Shown piece after piece: positions 19,797 through 27,842 of a DNA stretch of 64,000 nucleotides. Within the stretch, counting starts at the first letter, position 1, and the number at the start of each line of letters is the position of its first letter. The stretch is from JAEUHZ01 sp964552795. GTDB taxonomy: Bacteria; Planctomycetota; UBA1135; GCA-002686595. Where the stretch lies: the NCBI GenBank assembly GCA_964552795.1, contig CAZKIO010000023.1, positions 3,506-67,505 of the forward strand, in the 5' to 3' direction. The notes under the pieces are model-generated. The model saw nothing but the letters and a program-made list of their open reading frames with translations, searched no databases and was not told where the DNA came from. Both the position numbers and the translations under genes were made by a program.

Positions 19797-21440
19797 TCAA
19801 CGCGCCTGCGGCGTGCGGCCGAGACGCTCGCGCAGGAACCACGGCTCGATCGCCGCGGGTCGCCGCTCCAGCGCGACCCGCGCGTGCTCGGCCTGGGCCG
19901 GGCCGTCCCGCAGTCGCCAGGCGGCCAGTTGCGCGCACCAGGCCGGCCACCAGGCGTCGGGCCAGCGCCGCCGCGCCTCCTCGGCGAGGTACGCCGCATC
20001 CTGTGCGCGGTCGACGTCGACGAGGAGCTCGCACAGGCGCTGCACGGCCTCGGGGCGCGACAGGAGGCCGCCGCCGCGCTCCGACAGCCGCGCCAGTGCG
20101 GGGCGGATGTCCTTGGCGACGAGCGCCTCGATGTCGGCCTCCTCCGCGGCGTAGCAGGCGGTGTCGCGCCGCACGAGCGCCGCGATCGCCTCGCGCGGCC
20201 ACCAGCGGCCCGCGAGGACCACGCCTTCGACGGCGGCGACCGCGCCCGCATCCTCCAGCGGGTCGCGGCCGACCAGCACCAGGTCGGCGCGCGCGCCCGC
20301 GCGGATCACGCCGCCTTCCACGCGCAGCGCGCGGGCCGCGTCGATCGTCGCGGCGCGCAGCACCGCGGCGTTGTCGAGTCCGGCCGCCCGCAACGCGTCG
20401 AGGTCCGCGTGCAGGGCGTCGCCCGGCCACTGGAAGTCGTTCATGGCCGAGCTGCCGGCGCACAACCGCACGCCGCCCGCGTGGAGGGCCGCCACCAGCT
20501 CGCGCTGGAACGCGAGGCACGCGGCCATGTCGGGAAGTCGCGTGCTCGGGAAGAAGCGCCGCAACCCGTGGCCGTGGAAGCCCCACAGGAGCCGGAAGGG
20601 CGGGACGATCCGCGCCAGCGCCGGGTCTTCCAGCATCTCGGCGCGGTGCTCGACCTGCGGCGACAGGCCCTCGAAGGCGCCGAGCAGCGGCGTGACGGCC
20701 ACCCCCAGCGCGCGCACGCGATCGACGAGCGCCGGGATGCGCGCGCGGTCGAAGGCCTGGCCCAGGCCGCGCTCGATGACGACCGGCCGCTGGATCGAAG
20801 GCGCGCTCGAAGCCGGCGGCGGCGGCGGCGGGTCCATCAGGAACTCGACGGACTCCAGCGTCGCGCGGCCGGCGAGCGACGCGTCGCGCGCCAGCGCGCG
20901 CGGCAGTTCGCCCCACAGCGGCAGCCCGCGCTCGGCGGCGCAGGCCGTGATCGCGCGCGATGCTTCGGCGTCCAGGCGCCGCTCGATCGCGAGGCCGTCG
21001 TAGCCCGCGCGCGCGACCGCATCGACCAGTTCCCGCGCGCGCTCGGCCGTCGCGAACTCGATCGGCGGGCTGGCGACCAGGAGGCGCGGACCCGGGCGCT
21101 CGCCGCGCACGATCGCGTCGCGCCAGTCGAGCACGGCGGTGCGCCCGGGCAGAACGCGCACCGTGGTCACGCCGCCCGCCAGGTGCTGGCCCAGCTCGCC
21201 CGAGTCCTCCAGGCGCGCGCGCGCGTCGATCAGGCCCGGGAGCAGGAAGCGCCCGCGCCCGTCGACGACCTCTGCACCGTCCGGCACGCGGAAACCCGCC
21301 GCCGGCTCGATGCGTTCGACACGCCCGCCGCGCACGACGACGGCGCGATCCTGAAGAACGCCCGGCGACTCCACCGGCACCACCGTGACGTGCAGGATCA
21401 CCAGCACGCCCGCGACGGCCGTCTCGATCATCGCCAGCAC
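19797..21440 (-). CDS. Amidohydrolase-fold protein lacking metal ligands (probable inactive paralogue)
   Basis: A 547-residue protein with the landmarks of an imidazolonepropionase-like amidohydrolase: a beta-sandwich N-terminus (VVVRGGRVERIEP), the LPGLID turn, GVTTVRVLPG, a late LDALRAAGLDNAAVLRAATIDAARAL, and GVIRAGARADLVLVGRDPL. The metal site is gone. The usual HxH after PGLID is R74-A-R76, the loop expected to carry the catalytic Asp (GTD) reads G329-S-S, and positions expected to hold His (GHxH, IEH) read GELP and VEF. An N-terminal hydrophobic stretch suggests export or anchoring. The last 130 residues form an extra helical, Trp-rich tail. It starts with GTG 7 bp after the dioxygenase-like gene. 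Confidence 0.75.
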   Translation of the reverse strand: MLAMIETAVAGVLVILHVTVVPVESPGVLQDRAVVVRGGRVERIEPAAGFRVPDGAEVVDGRGRFLLPGLIDARARLEDSGELGQHLAGGVTTVRVLPGRTAVLDWRDAIVRGERPGPRLLVASPPIEFATAERARELVDAVARAGYDGLAIERRLDAEASRAITACAAERGLPLWGELPRALARDASLAGRATLESVEFLMDPPPPPPASSAPSIQRPVVIERGLGQAFDRARIPALVDRVRALGVAVTPLLGAFEGLSPQVEHRAEMLEDPALARIVPPFRLLWGFHGHGLRRFFPSTRLPDMAACLAFQRELVAALHAGGVRLCAGSSAMNDFQWPGDALHADLDALRAAGLDNAAVLRAATIDAARALRVEGGVIRAGARADLVLVGRDPLEDAGAVAAVEGVVLAGRWWPREAIAALVRRDTACYAAEEADIEALVAKDIRPALARLSERGGGLLSRPEAVQRLCELLVDVDRAQDAAYLAEEARRRWPDAWWPAWCAQLAAWRLRDGPAQAEHARVALERRPAAIEPWFLRERLGRTPQAR

Positions 21441-21447
21441 CTGCGCC

Positions 21448-22440
21448 TCAGAACGGAGCGCCGGCCCGCGCCGAGGACAGGGGATCGGGATAGTAGAAGC
21501 CCGCCGGCCGCGCGCGCGGCGGCCGCAGCAGCAGGGTCCGCAGCCGATCGCGTGCGTGCGGCGCGGGATCGATCACGTTGTGCGGCGACTCGTTGATCAG
21601 GTGGTAGCGCTGGTAGACGAGGCCCAGGACGAGCCGCCGGCGGCCGGGCGCGAGGCGCGAACCGAAGTGCAGGCAGCGCGACGTGTCGACGAGCACGGCG
21701 CTGCCCGGCGGACCGACGAGGCGCACGACGTCGTCCGGCCCGCACTGCGCGTGCACCTCCTCGTCGGAGTAGCGCGGCGTGCTGGTCGTGCCGCCGTCGC
21801 GCTGCCCGGAGATCCGCGCATGCAGGTCGAACCGCACGCGGCGCAGGACCCGTTCGGTCGCCGGCGCGGAGGCGAAGGTGAAGGGGCCGTCCGCCTCGCC
21901 GACCGGCCACACGTTGATCAGCAGCTTCAACTGCGAGAAGTCCTCGCCGTCGAGATGGTAGCGCTGGCTGTGCATCGGCTCGCGCTGCGCGGGATCGGGG
22001 CTCGACAGCCCCAGCCCGACACGCCGCAGGATCGGGACCGTCCGCAGGTAGGCGACCGCCGCGTCGACCAGGTCCTGCTGCAGCGCGAACTCGACCAGCT
22101 CGGGCCGGGCCGCCAGCTCCGCGTCCGAGAGGAGGTCCCACACGAGGCGGTGCTTGCCGCTGCGCGAGTTCAGGATCGCGGGGATGTGGTCCGCAAGCCG
22201 CGCGTGCACGTCGGCGGCGCTCTGCAGGACGTGGGCCAGACCCGGCAGCTCATCGGGCCGCACGAGCCGGTAGCCCAGGCGCGGATCGACGTGCAGGCGC
22301 GGCGCGGGACCCGCACCGCGCGCCGCAGCCAGACTCCGGCGCGTCCAGAACTCGCGCGGCGCGCCGAGGACGCGCGACAACTGCAAGGCGCGCATCCCCG
22401 CCGGGTGCCGGCGCAACCACGTGCCGACGCGCGCCCGCAT
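21448..22440 (-). CDS. Phytanoyl-CoA dioxygenase-like Fe(II)/2-oxoglutarate protein
   Basis: A 330-residue protein. It has the Fe(II) facial triad pattern HxD in QRYHLDGEDF and a distal His in DTSRCLHFGSR, followed by RLVLGLVYQRY where the 2-oxoglutarate-binding Arg is expected. This is the PhyH layout, so it is probably an oxygenase, but its substrate is unknown. Start choice is uncertain: ATG 22440 is used here, and in-frame alternatives are GTG 22497 and ATG 22548. The last would overlap the promoter of the divergent SGNH gene. It is followed closely by the inactive amidohydrolase-like gene. Confidence 0.8.
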   Translation of the reverse strand: MRARVGTWLRRHPAGMRALQLSRVLGAPREFWTRRSLAAARGAGPAPRLHVDPRLGYRLVRPDELPGLAHVLQSAADVHARLADHIPAILNSRSGKHRLVWDLLSDAELAARPELVEFALQQDLVDAAVAYLRTVPILRRVGLGLSSPDPAQREPMHSQRYHLDGEDFSQLKLLINVWPVGEADGPFTFASAPATERVLRRVRFDLHARISGQRDGGTTSTPRYSDEEVHAQCGPDDVVRLVGPPGSAVLVDTSRCLHFGSRLAPGRRRLVLGLVYQRYHLINESPHNVIDPAPHARDRLRTLLLRPPRARPAGFYYPDPLSSARAGAPF

Positions 22441-22547
22441 CCGCGGCCAGGCGGCGGTCGCGCCCGGATGCGCGCGGAAAGCGTGGGTTGGAGTCACGGT
22501 CGCCGGGTCCTTGCCAAGTCCCTCTCGGGCGTTGCACCGCCCTCGCA

Positions 22548-22553
22548 TAGCAT
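22548..22553 (+). promoter_or_regulatory. Putative -10 hexamer TAGCAT for the SGNH hydrolase gene
   Basis: TAGCAT ends 7 nt before the ATG at 22561. This is the spacing expected if transcription starts at the first base of the start codon. No convincing -35 at normal distance was seen. Confidence 0.5.
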
Positions 22554-22560
22554 CTGGCCC

Positions 22561-23721
22561 ATGGAGCCGGTCCGCAATGGGAGCACGCGCCCGGGCACGC
22601 TGCTCGTCGCGCGCTGCACCCTGGCGGCCGCCGCGGGCGTGCTGCTGGCCGAGGCCTGCGCCCGGATCTGGCTGGGCGCCTGGGCGGACCCTGAGTGCTT
22701 CCGCCGGTTCGCCACGCTGGATCAGGTGCGCGCGCGCGGCGAGCCGCAGTTGTTCGAGCGGCATGCGTACCTGGGCTATGCACCCGCACCCGGCTACCGC
22801 CGCGGGCCGAATGCGCACGACAGCCGCGGCTTTCGCGGAGCGGAGGTCGCGCAGCCCAAGCCCGCGGGCGAGTACCGCATCGCGTGCCTGGGCGGGTCGA
22901 CCACCTACACGAGCAGCGTCGAGGACTGGCGCGCGGCGTGGCCCGCGCGCCTGGAGCAGGAGCTGCACGCGCTGGGCCGCGGAGAGGTGCGCGTGGTCAA
23001 CGCCGGCTGCCACAACTGGACGAGCTACGAGCACCTGATCAACTGGGAGCTGCGCGTCGGGGAGCTCGATCCCGATCTGTTGATCGTCATGGAAGGCTTC
23101 AACGACCTCAAGGCGCGCTACGTGTGGCCGCCCGAGGCCTACCGGGGCGACAACTCCGGCTACCGCCGGTTCACCACGAACCTGACCACGACGCCGCTGC
23201 GCGAGCACAGCGCGCTGTGGCGCATCGTCGCCGTGAGCGCGGGCTGGATGCAGCCCCAGGTCGAACTCCAGAGGGCGCTGGACAACCACGCCGGCAGCTC
23301 GGTGTGGGGCGCCGTCCGGGCGCGACTGTTCGAGGGATCCGATCCCGGCGGCCTGCCGGGGTCGGTCGAGCCGGCCGAGATCCTGCGGCGCAATCCGCCG
23401 CGCTGGTTCGAGCGCAACCTGGAGGACCTCGCCGCGCTCGCCCGCCGCCGGGGCGCGCAGGTGCTGTTCCTGTCCTCGCCCAGTTGCGTCGAGCGCATCA
23501 GCCGCTCGGCCGCGGGCTCGCGCGCGTTCGACGCCGCCATGGACGAGATGAACCGCTCCGTCCGCGCCGTGGCCGGGCGCTCCGACGCGCGGTTCTTCGA
23601 CCTTGCCGCCGAGCTTCCGGCGGATCCGGCACTGTACGTCGACGAGGTGCACCACACGGCCGAGGGCGCGCACGAGATCGCGCGGATCCTGGCGCGCCGG
23701 ATCGCCGCGGGCGACCGTTGA
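22561..23721 (+). CDS. Membrane-anchored SGNH/GDSL hydrolase
   Basis: A 386-residue protein with an N-terminal membrane segment (about residues 14-36). It carries the SGNH blocks in order: block I CLGGSTTYTSSV (nucleophile Ser in GGST), block II VVNAGCHNW, block III with Asn in VMEGFNDLK, and block V with Asp and His in VDEVHHT. Such proteins are esterases or acyltransferases acting on lipids or polysaccharides outside the membrane. The substrate cannot be told. It converges with the FG-GAP gene (10-bp gap). Confidence 0.88.
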   Translation: MEPVRNGSTRPGTLLVARCTLAAAAGVLLAEACARIWLGAWADPECFRRFATLDQVRARGEPQLFERHAYLGYAPAPGYRRGPNAHDSRGFRGAEVAQPKPAGEYRIACLGGSTTYTSSVEDWRAAWPARLEQELHALGRGEVRVVNAGCHNWTSYEHLINWELRVGELDPDLLIVMEGFNDLKARYVWPPEAYRGDNSGYRRFTTNLTTTPLREHSALWRIVAVSAGWMQPQVELQRALDNHAGSSVWGAVRARLFEGSDPGGLPGSVEPAEILRRNPPRWFERNLEDLAALARRRGAQVLFLSSPSCVERISRSAAGSRAFDAAMDEMNRSVRAVAGRSDARFFDLAAELPADPALYVDEVHHTAEGAHEIARILARRIAAGDR

Positions 23722-23731
23722 CCGCGCGGCG

Positions 23732-25423
23732 TCAGGGCCGCACGGTGAACGCGACCGCGTCGGTCAGCCCGACGTTCGCGGGCGGCGCGTAGCCAGGGTC
23801 GCGCGAGTAGAACTGGCAGTACACGCTGGTGCCCGCCGTGATGCCCTGGGCGGCCATCCAGGCGTGGGACGCGAACCACTCGTAGGTGCCGCTGCAATCG
23901 ACCGGCGTGGCGCCGCCCGAGTGCTGCACCCCGGTGCGCGCGATGGGCGGCTGTACGCACAGCGTGCCCCCCAGCCAGGGCAGGGACTGCGGTGCGCGCG
24001 CGTGGATCAGGAGGCCGAAATTGCCCGAGAGCACTTGCGTGGCGCGCAGGCGAAAGTCGTCCGGTCCCGACAGGCGCGGGAGCCCGCTCCAGGACATCGC
24101 GGGTGTGCACCCGCGCGAGTTGACCTTGGCGCTGCAGTACGCCGCGGGCTGCAGGTCGAACCCCCGGAACGTGCGCACGCTGCCCGACGCGACGCCTCCC
24201 AGCTCGTCGCGGTACGCACCGACCACCACATCGGCCGCGCCGTCACCGGACAGGTCGTCGGTGAAGGCGACGGAGCGGCCGAACCCGTCGCCGGCATCGT
24301 CACCGTGCAGCTTGTGGAGCAGCGCCCCGTTCGCACCGGACACGACGTACGCCGCGCCCGCGTGCGGCGCGAAGCTGTCGTCGAACACGGCGCCGACGAC
24401 CCAGTCGGGGATTCCGTCGAGGTCGACGTCGCGGCCGCCGTCGACGCTGTAGCCCAGGAGCGCGCCGTCCGTCTCGCCTTCGAGCGCGAACAGGACGGCC
24501 CCGGTCGCCGTCGACAGCGCGTAGGCCGCGCCCGTCGTACGGCCCTGCGCATCTCGCGCTTCGCGCGCCCCCACGACGAGATCGGCGCGTCCGTCCCCGT
24601 CGAGGTCGCCGGCGCCCGCGAGGGCGAACCCGAACTGATCGTCGGGCTGCAGCCCGAGGAAGGTCCGCCGCAGCGCGCCGTCCGATCCCGCGAACACGAA
24701 CACCGCGCCCGCGTTCGCGCCGCCGGCGTCGTGGCCGTGCGCGCCCACCGCGAGGTCGTCGATCCCGTCCCCGTCCGCGTCGCCCAGCCCGCGCACACAG
24801 ATGCCGAAGCGGTCGTCCGCGGCAAGTCCGTGCAGCAACCGTATCCGGACCCCGCTCGCGCCGGAGTGGACGCTCACACTGCCCGCGTCCGCGCCGGACG
24901 CGTCCGACTGCCACGCGCCGATCGCGTAGTCCGCCATGCCGTCGCCGTCGAGGTCGCCGAGACCGGCCACCGAGATGCCGAATCCGTCGTCGGCCGCGCC
25001 GCCGACGTGCTCGCGCAGCAGGGCACCGCTGCGCCCCGAGTGCACGCGGACCCGACCCGTCCGCCCGGGAACGGCGTTCGATGGCGCGCCGACGATCAAC
25101 TCGGCGGCGCCGTCCCCGTCGAGATCGCCCAGAGCGGCGGCGCTCCAGCCGAAGTCGTCGCCGGTCGCGGTCCCGAACACGCTCCAGAGAGCCTGACCCG
25201 TGCGACCGGAGACGAGTCGCACGCCGCCCGCATCCGCGGCCGGTCCGTCCGCAAGCGTGGCGCACGCGACGTAGTCCGCGCGCCCGTCGCCGTCGACGTC
25301 GCCCACGCCGACGACGCAGCGCCCCAGGCCGTCCCCCGCCGCGCCTGCGATCGTGTGCACGATCGACTGCGCGTGGAGCGCCGCCGGCAGACAGGTCCAG
25401 ACCAGGAGGCCCAGTGCGCGCAC
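23732..25423 (-). CDS. Secreted FG-GAP (integrin-alpha-like) repeat protein
   Basis: A 563-residue exported protein with a signal peptide ending near ALHAQS. About seven FG-GAP repeats follow (about residues 30-430), each with the Ca-binding loop DxDGDGxxD, for example GDVDGDGRADYV and GDLDGDGAAELIVGAP, and a FG-SVAxxGD element. They should form a seven-bladed propeller. After residue 430 a separate domain begins with YCSAKVNSRGCTP and ends in QFYSRDPGY with LTDAVAF and a terminal Pro. This resembles the C-terminal regions of other secreted proteins in the window. It starts with GTG at 25423, 9 bp after the GT39 gene. Confidence 0.88.
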   Translation of the reverse strand: MRALGLLVWTCLPAALHAQSIVHTIAGAAGDGLGRCVVGVGDVDGDGRADYVACATLADGPAADAGGVRLVSGRTGQALWSVFGTATGDDFGWSAAALGDLDGDGAAELIVGAPSNAVPGRTGRVRVHSGRSGALLREHVGGAADDGFGISVAGLGDLDGDGMADYAIGAWQSDASGADAGSVSVHSGASGVRIRLLHGLAADDRFGICVRGLGDADGDGIDDLAVGAHGHDAGGANAGAVFVFAGSDGALRRTFLGLQPDDQFGFALAGAGDLDGDGRADLVVGAREARDAQGRTTGAAYALSTATGAVLFALEGETDGALLGYSVDGGRDVDLDGIPDWVVGAVFDDSFAPHAGAAYVVSGANGALLHKLHGDDAGDGFGRSVAFTDDLSGDGAADVVVGAYRDELGGVASGSVRTFRGFDLQPAAYCSAKVNSRGCTPAMSWSGLPRLSGPDDFRLRATQVLSGNFGLLIHARAPQSLPWLGGTLCVQPPIARTGVQHSGGATPVDCSGTYEWFASHAWMAAQGITAGTSVYCQFYSRDPGYAPPANVGLTDAVAFTVRP

Positions 25424-25429
25424 GCTTCC

Positions 25430-25435
25430 AGCCTA
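25430..25435 (-). promoter_or_regulatory. Possible -10 hexamer TAGGCT before the FG-GAP gene (overlaps upstream stop codon)
   Basis: TAGGCT ends 6 nt before the GTG at 25423, as at other leaderless-looking starts. Its TAG is, however, the stop codon of the GT39 gene, so the match may be forced by coding needs and is weaker evidence than the others. Confidence 0.25.
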
Positions 25436-26980
25436 GCGCTGATCCCCGCGGGCGGGGTCCGCGCCGCCCGGCGCCGGCGCGAACTGGGCGCGATGGGGCG
25501 CGGCGACGTGCTCGCCCAGGAACTCGAAGGCGCGGCGGTACTCTGGCAGACGGGCCTGGTCCTTGGGTTCGAGGCGCGCCGCCGGATCCAGCAGGAAGCG
25601 GTAGTTGGCGGCCAGCCGCCGGTAGAACTCCTCCGTCTCCTGAGCCGGGCGCCGTTCGACGCGCTCGATCACGCGCGCCAGCGCCGCCGTGTCCGTGCCG
25701 CGGCGCCGGACGACGAAGCGCGCGAGGCTCGCCGTCGAGCGTCCCGGCGCGTCGAGGTTGGCTTGCCAGCGATCCGGCTCGATCCGGCGCAACGTCCCCG
25801 CCGCGGGGATCAGCACCAGCAGGCCGGCCGCCGCGCAGGCCGCGACGCGCGCGATCCCCCCGCGCGCGGCCAGCGCGTCGAGCGCCAGCGCCGCGGCGAG
25901 CCACAGGAACGGATGCAACAGCATCAGGTACCGGTGGCCGAAGACGCCCTGCTCTTCCTGTGCCTGGAATCCGCCCGCGACGTACGCCAGCGCGAATGCG
26001 GGCGGATAGGCGACGACGGCGATCGCGAGCGGACCGCGCGCCCGCACGAGCGCCACCAGCCACAGGAGCGCCAGCGCGCCCGCGACCAGTGCGTCGATCC
26101 GACCGCCCGGCACGCCGGGCAGCCCGGGATGATCGAACGACGCGGGCAGATGGCGGGCGGCGAACGCGAGGGCGTGCGACGCCGCCGCGCCGGGCGCCGA
26201 GAAGTGCTCCGCCGCCGAACGCCCGTAGACGCCCAGCCCCGCGAAGTCGTGGGTCAGGTTGTAGGCCAGCCAGGGCGCGAGGCCGAGCGCGAAACCGGCC
26301 GCACGCGCCGTGAGGTGCCGCAGGACGGCACCGCGGTCGCGCGCGATCTCCACGGCCACGACGACGGCGATCGCGAGCGCCGTGCCGTAGCTGAAGGAGA
26401 GCGCGAGCCCGCACGCGAGCCCGTGCGACGCCGCGCTGCGCGCAGTGCGCCGCGCCGCGTGCTGCCAGGAGGCCAGGACGACCAGCAGCGCGAACACGTT
26501 GCTCTCGACGTGCGTGCCCCAGGCCGTGGAACCGACCAGCGCGTACCCCGGCGACGCCGCGACCGCCAGCAGACCGCCGATCCACGCGGCGCGCCGCCCG
26601 CGCGCGCGGTCGAGCAGCACGAACGCGAGCGCGACCGTGGCCCACGCGAACGGCAGCGTGGCGAGGCGCAGCGCGATCGCCGAGGGGCCGAACAGGGCGT
26701 AGACCGGCGCGGCCACGAGCGCGATGGCCAGCGTGCCGCCCGAGAAGTGCGTCATCTGATGGTCGAGGAACGGCAGCAGCGGCCCGCGCACGATCTCGTC
26801 GGCCGCCATGCCGCGCCGCAGTTCCTCGGGCGGCAGCTGCCCGCCCGGCGACAGCTCCTCGGGCGGCATCAGGATCAGCGCCAGGCGCAGCAGCGTCACC
26901 AGGAGGCACAGGACGAGCAGCGCCGGCGCGCGCCGGACCGCGCGCGCCCGATCCGCCGATCCGGACGGGTCCGGGCTCAC
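25433..26980 (-). CDS. Polytopic membrane glycosyltransferase, GT39/ArnT-like
   Basis: A 515-residue membrane protein with about 10-12 hydrophobic helices. The first extracytoplasmic loop after helix 1 holds acidic residues (GMAADEIVRG), as in GT39/PMT-type enzymes that use polyprenyl-linked sugars. The C-terminal soluble tail (from about residue 410) is charged. It starts with GTG at 26980, overlapping the LOG-family stop (GTGA). The sugar and acceptor are unknown. Glycosyltransfer is inferred from the fold-level pattern, not from a decisive motif. Confidence 0.7.
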   Translation of the reverse strand: MSPDPSGSADRARAVRRAPALLVLCLLVTLLRLALILMPPEELSPGGQLPPEELRRGMAADEIVRGPLLPFLDHQMTHFSGGTLAIALVAAPVYALFGPSAIALRLATLPFAWATVALAFVLLDRARGRRAAWIGGLLAVAASPGYALVGSTAWGTHVESNVFALLVVLASWQHAARRTARSAASHGLACGLALSFSYGTALAIAVVVAVEIARDRGAVLRHLTARAAGFALGLAPWLAYNLTHDFAGLGVYGRSAAEHFSAPGAAASHALAFAARHLPASFDHPGLPGVPGGRIDALVAGALALLWLVALVRARGPLAIAVVAYPPAFALAYVAGGFQAQEEQGVFGHRYLMLLHPFLWLAAALALDALAARGGIARVAACAAAGLLVLIPAAGTLRRIEPDRWQANLDAPGRSTASLARFVVRRRGTDTAALARVIERVERRPAQETEEFYRRLAANYRFLLDPAARLEPKDQARLPEYRRAFEFLGEHVAAPHRAQFAPAPGGADPARGDQR

Positions 26981-27774
26981 GCGTCGCGCCCGCCGGTCCC
27001 GGTGTCCTCGAACAGCCACCAGCGCCGCTTGCGCGTCTCGCGCTTCAGCCCGAAGCGCCGCACGGCCATGGCGTCGATCACCGCCATGGCCTCGTCGGGC
27101 GAGTCGGTGAACGTCAGGCGTTCCAGGTCCTCGCGCCCGATCGTCCCCCGCGCGACCATCGACTCGAGCAGGTCGCGCAGCGGCTTCCAGTACTGCGTGT
27201 CCATCAGCACGATCGGAAAGTCGCGCACCTTGCCCGTCTGGATCAGCGTCGCGGACTCGAACAGCTCGTCCAGCGTTCCGAAGCCGCCGGGCAGCACGAC
27301 GAACGCGTAGCTGTACTTCACCAGCAGCACCTTGCGCACGAAGAAGTAGCGCAGCGTGATCCAGCGGTCGAGGTACGGGTTGTGGTGCTGCTCCTCGGGC
27401 AGGACGATGTTGACGCCGACCGAGCGGCCGCCGACGTCGCGCGCGCCGCGGTTGGCGGCTTCCATGATCCCGGGACCGCCGCCGGTCAGCACCGTGAAGC
27501 CGTCGCGCGCGATGCGCCGGCCCATCTCGCGCGCGAGCTGGTAGGCCGGCTCCTCCTCGCGGAAGCGCGCGGACCCGAACACGGTCACGCACGGGCCCAG
27601 GAAGTGCAGCGCGCGGAACCCGCGCAAGAACTCCAGGAAGATGCGCAGGGCACGCAGGAACTCCGAGCCGCGCCCGCCGGGCCCCTCCAGGAACGGGATG
27701 TCGCCGGTCGGCGCGGGGTGCTTGCCCCACTCCTTCCGCGCGAGGCCGGGCGGGTCACGGTCGGGGGAGGCCAT
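26977..27774 (-). CDS. LOG-family protein (cytokinin riboside phosphoribohydrolase-like)
   Basis: A 265-residue cytoplasmic protein with the two family motifs: GGGPGIMEAANRGA (about residue 96) and PGGFGTLDELFE (about residue 160). Characterised LOG proteins cleave nucleoside 5'-monophosphates to base and ribose phosphate. Bacterial members of this longer type are often left as TIGR00730/PpnN-like proteins of unsettled role. The ATG at 27774 gives a normal N-terminus, and an in-frame start at 27810 is possible. The gene is divergent from lysC with a 68-bp gap. Confidence 0.88.
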   Translation of the reverse strand: MASPDRDPPGLARKEWGKHPAPTGDIPFLEGPGGRGSEFLRALRIFLEFLRGFRALHFLGPCVTVFGSARFREEEPAYQLAREMGRRIARDGFTVLTGGGPGIMEAANRGARDVGGRSVGVNIVLPEEQHHNPYLDRWITLRYFFVRKVLLVKYSYAFVVLPGGFGTLDELFESATLIQTGKVRDFPIVLMDTQYWKPLRDLLESMVARGTIGREDLERLTFTDSPDEAMAVIDAMAVRRFGLKRETRKRRWWLFEDTGTGGRDA

Positions 27775-27827
27775 GCCGGCAGGATGCACCGACCCGGGCG
27801 CGGCCTTCAACGTTCGCGCGCCGACGC

Positions 27828-27833
27828 TATCCT
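27828..27833 (+). promoter_or_regulatory. Putative -10 hexamer TATCCT for lysC
   Basis: TATCCT ends 9 nt before the lysC ATG at 27843. The leader is too short for a lysine riboswitch. A TTCAAC at 27806-27811 sits 16 bp upstream and could be a weak -35. Confidence 0.5.
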
Positions 27834-27842
27834 CTTTCCCCC

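Noticed and set aside
19797..21440. Calling this gene an active imidazolonepropionase or other amidohydrolase
   Set aside because: The visible metal and catalytic ligands (HxH, His, Asp positions) are replaced.
25430..25435. Counting TAGGCT before the FG-GAP gene as firm support for the leaderless pattern
   Set aside because: Its TAG is the stop codon of the upstream gene, so the match is partly forced; it was left out of the main tally.
27775..27842. A lysine riboswitch before lysC
   Set aside because: The divergent gap is 68 bp and the likely -10 is 9 nt from the start, leaving no room for such an RNA.
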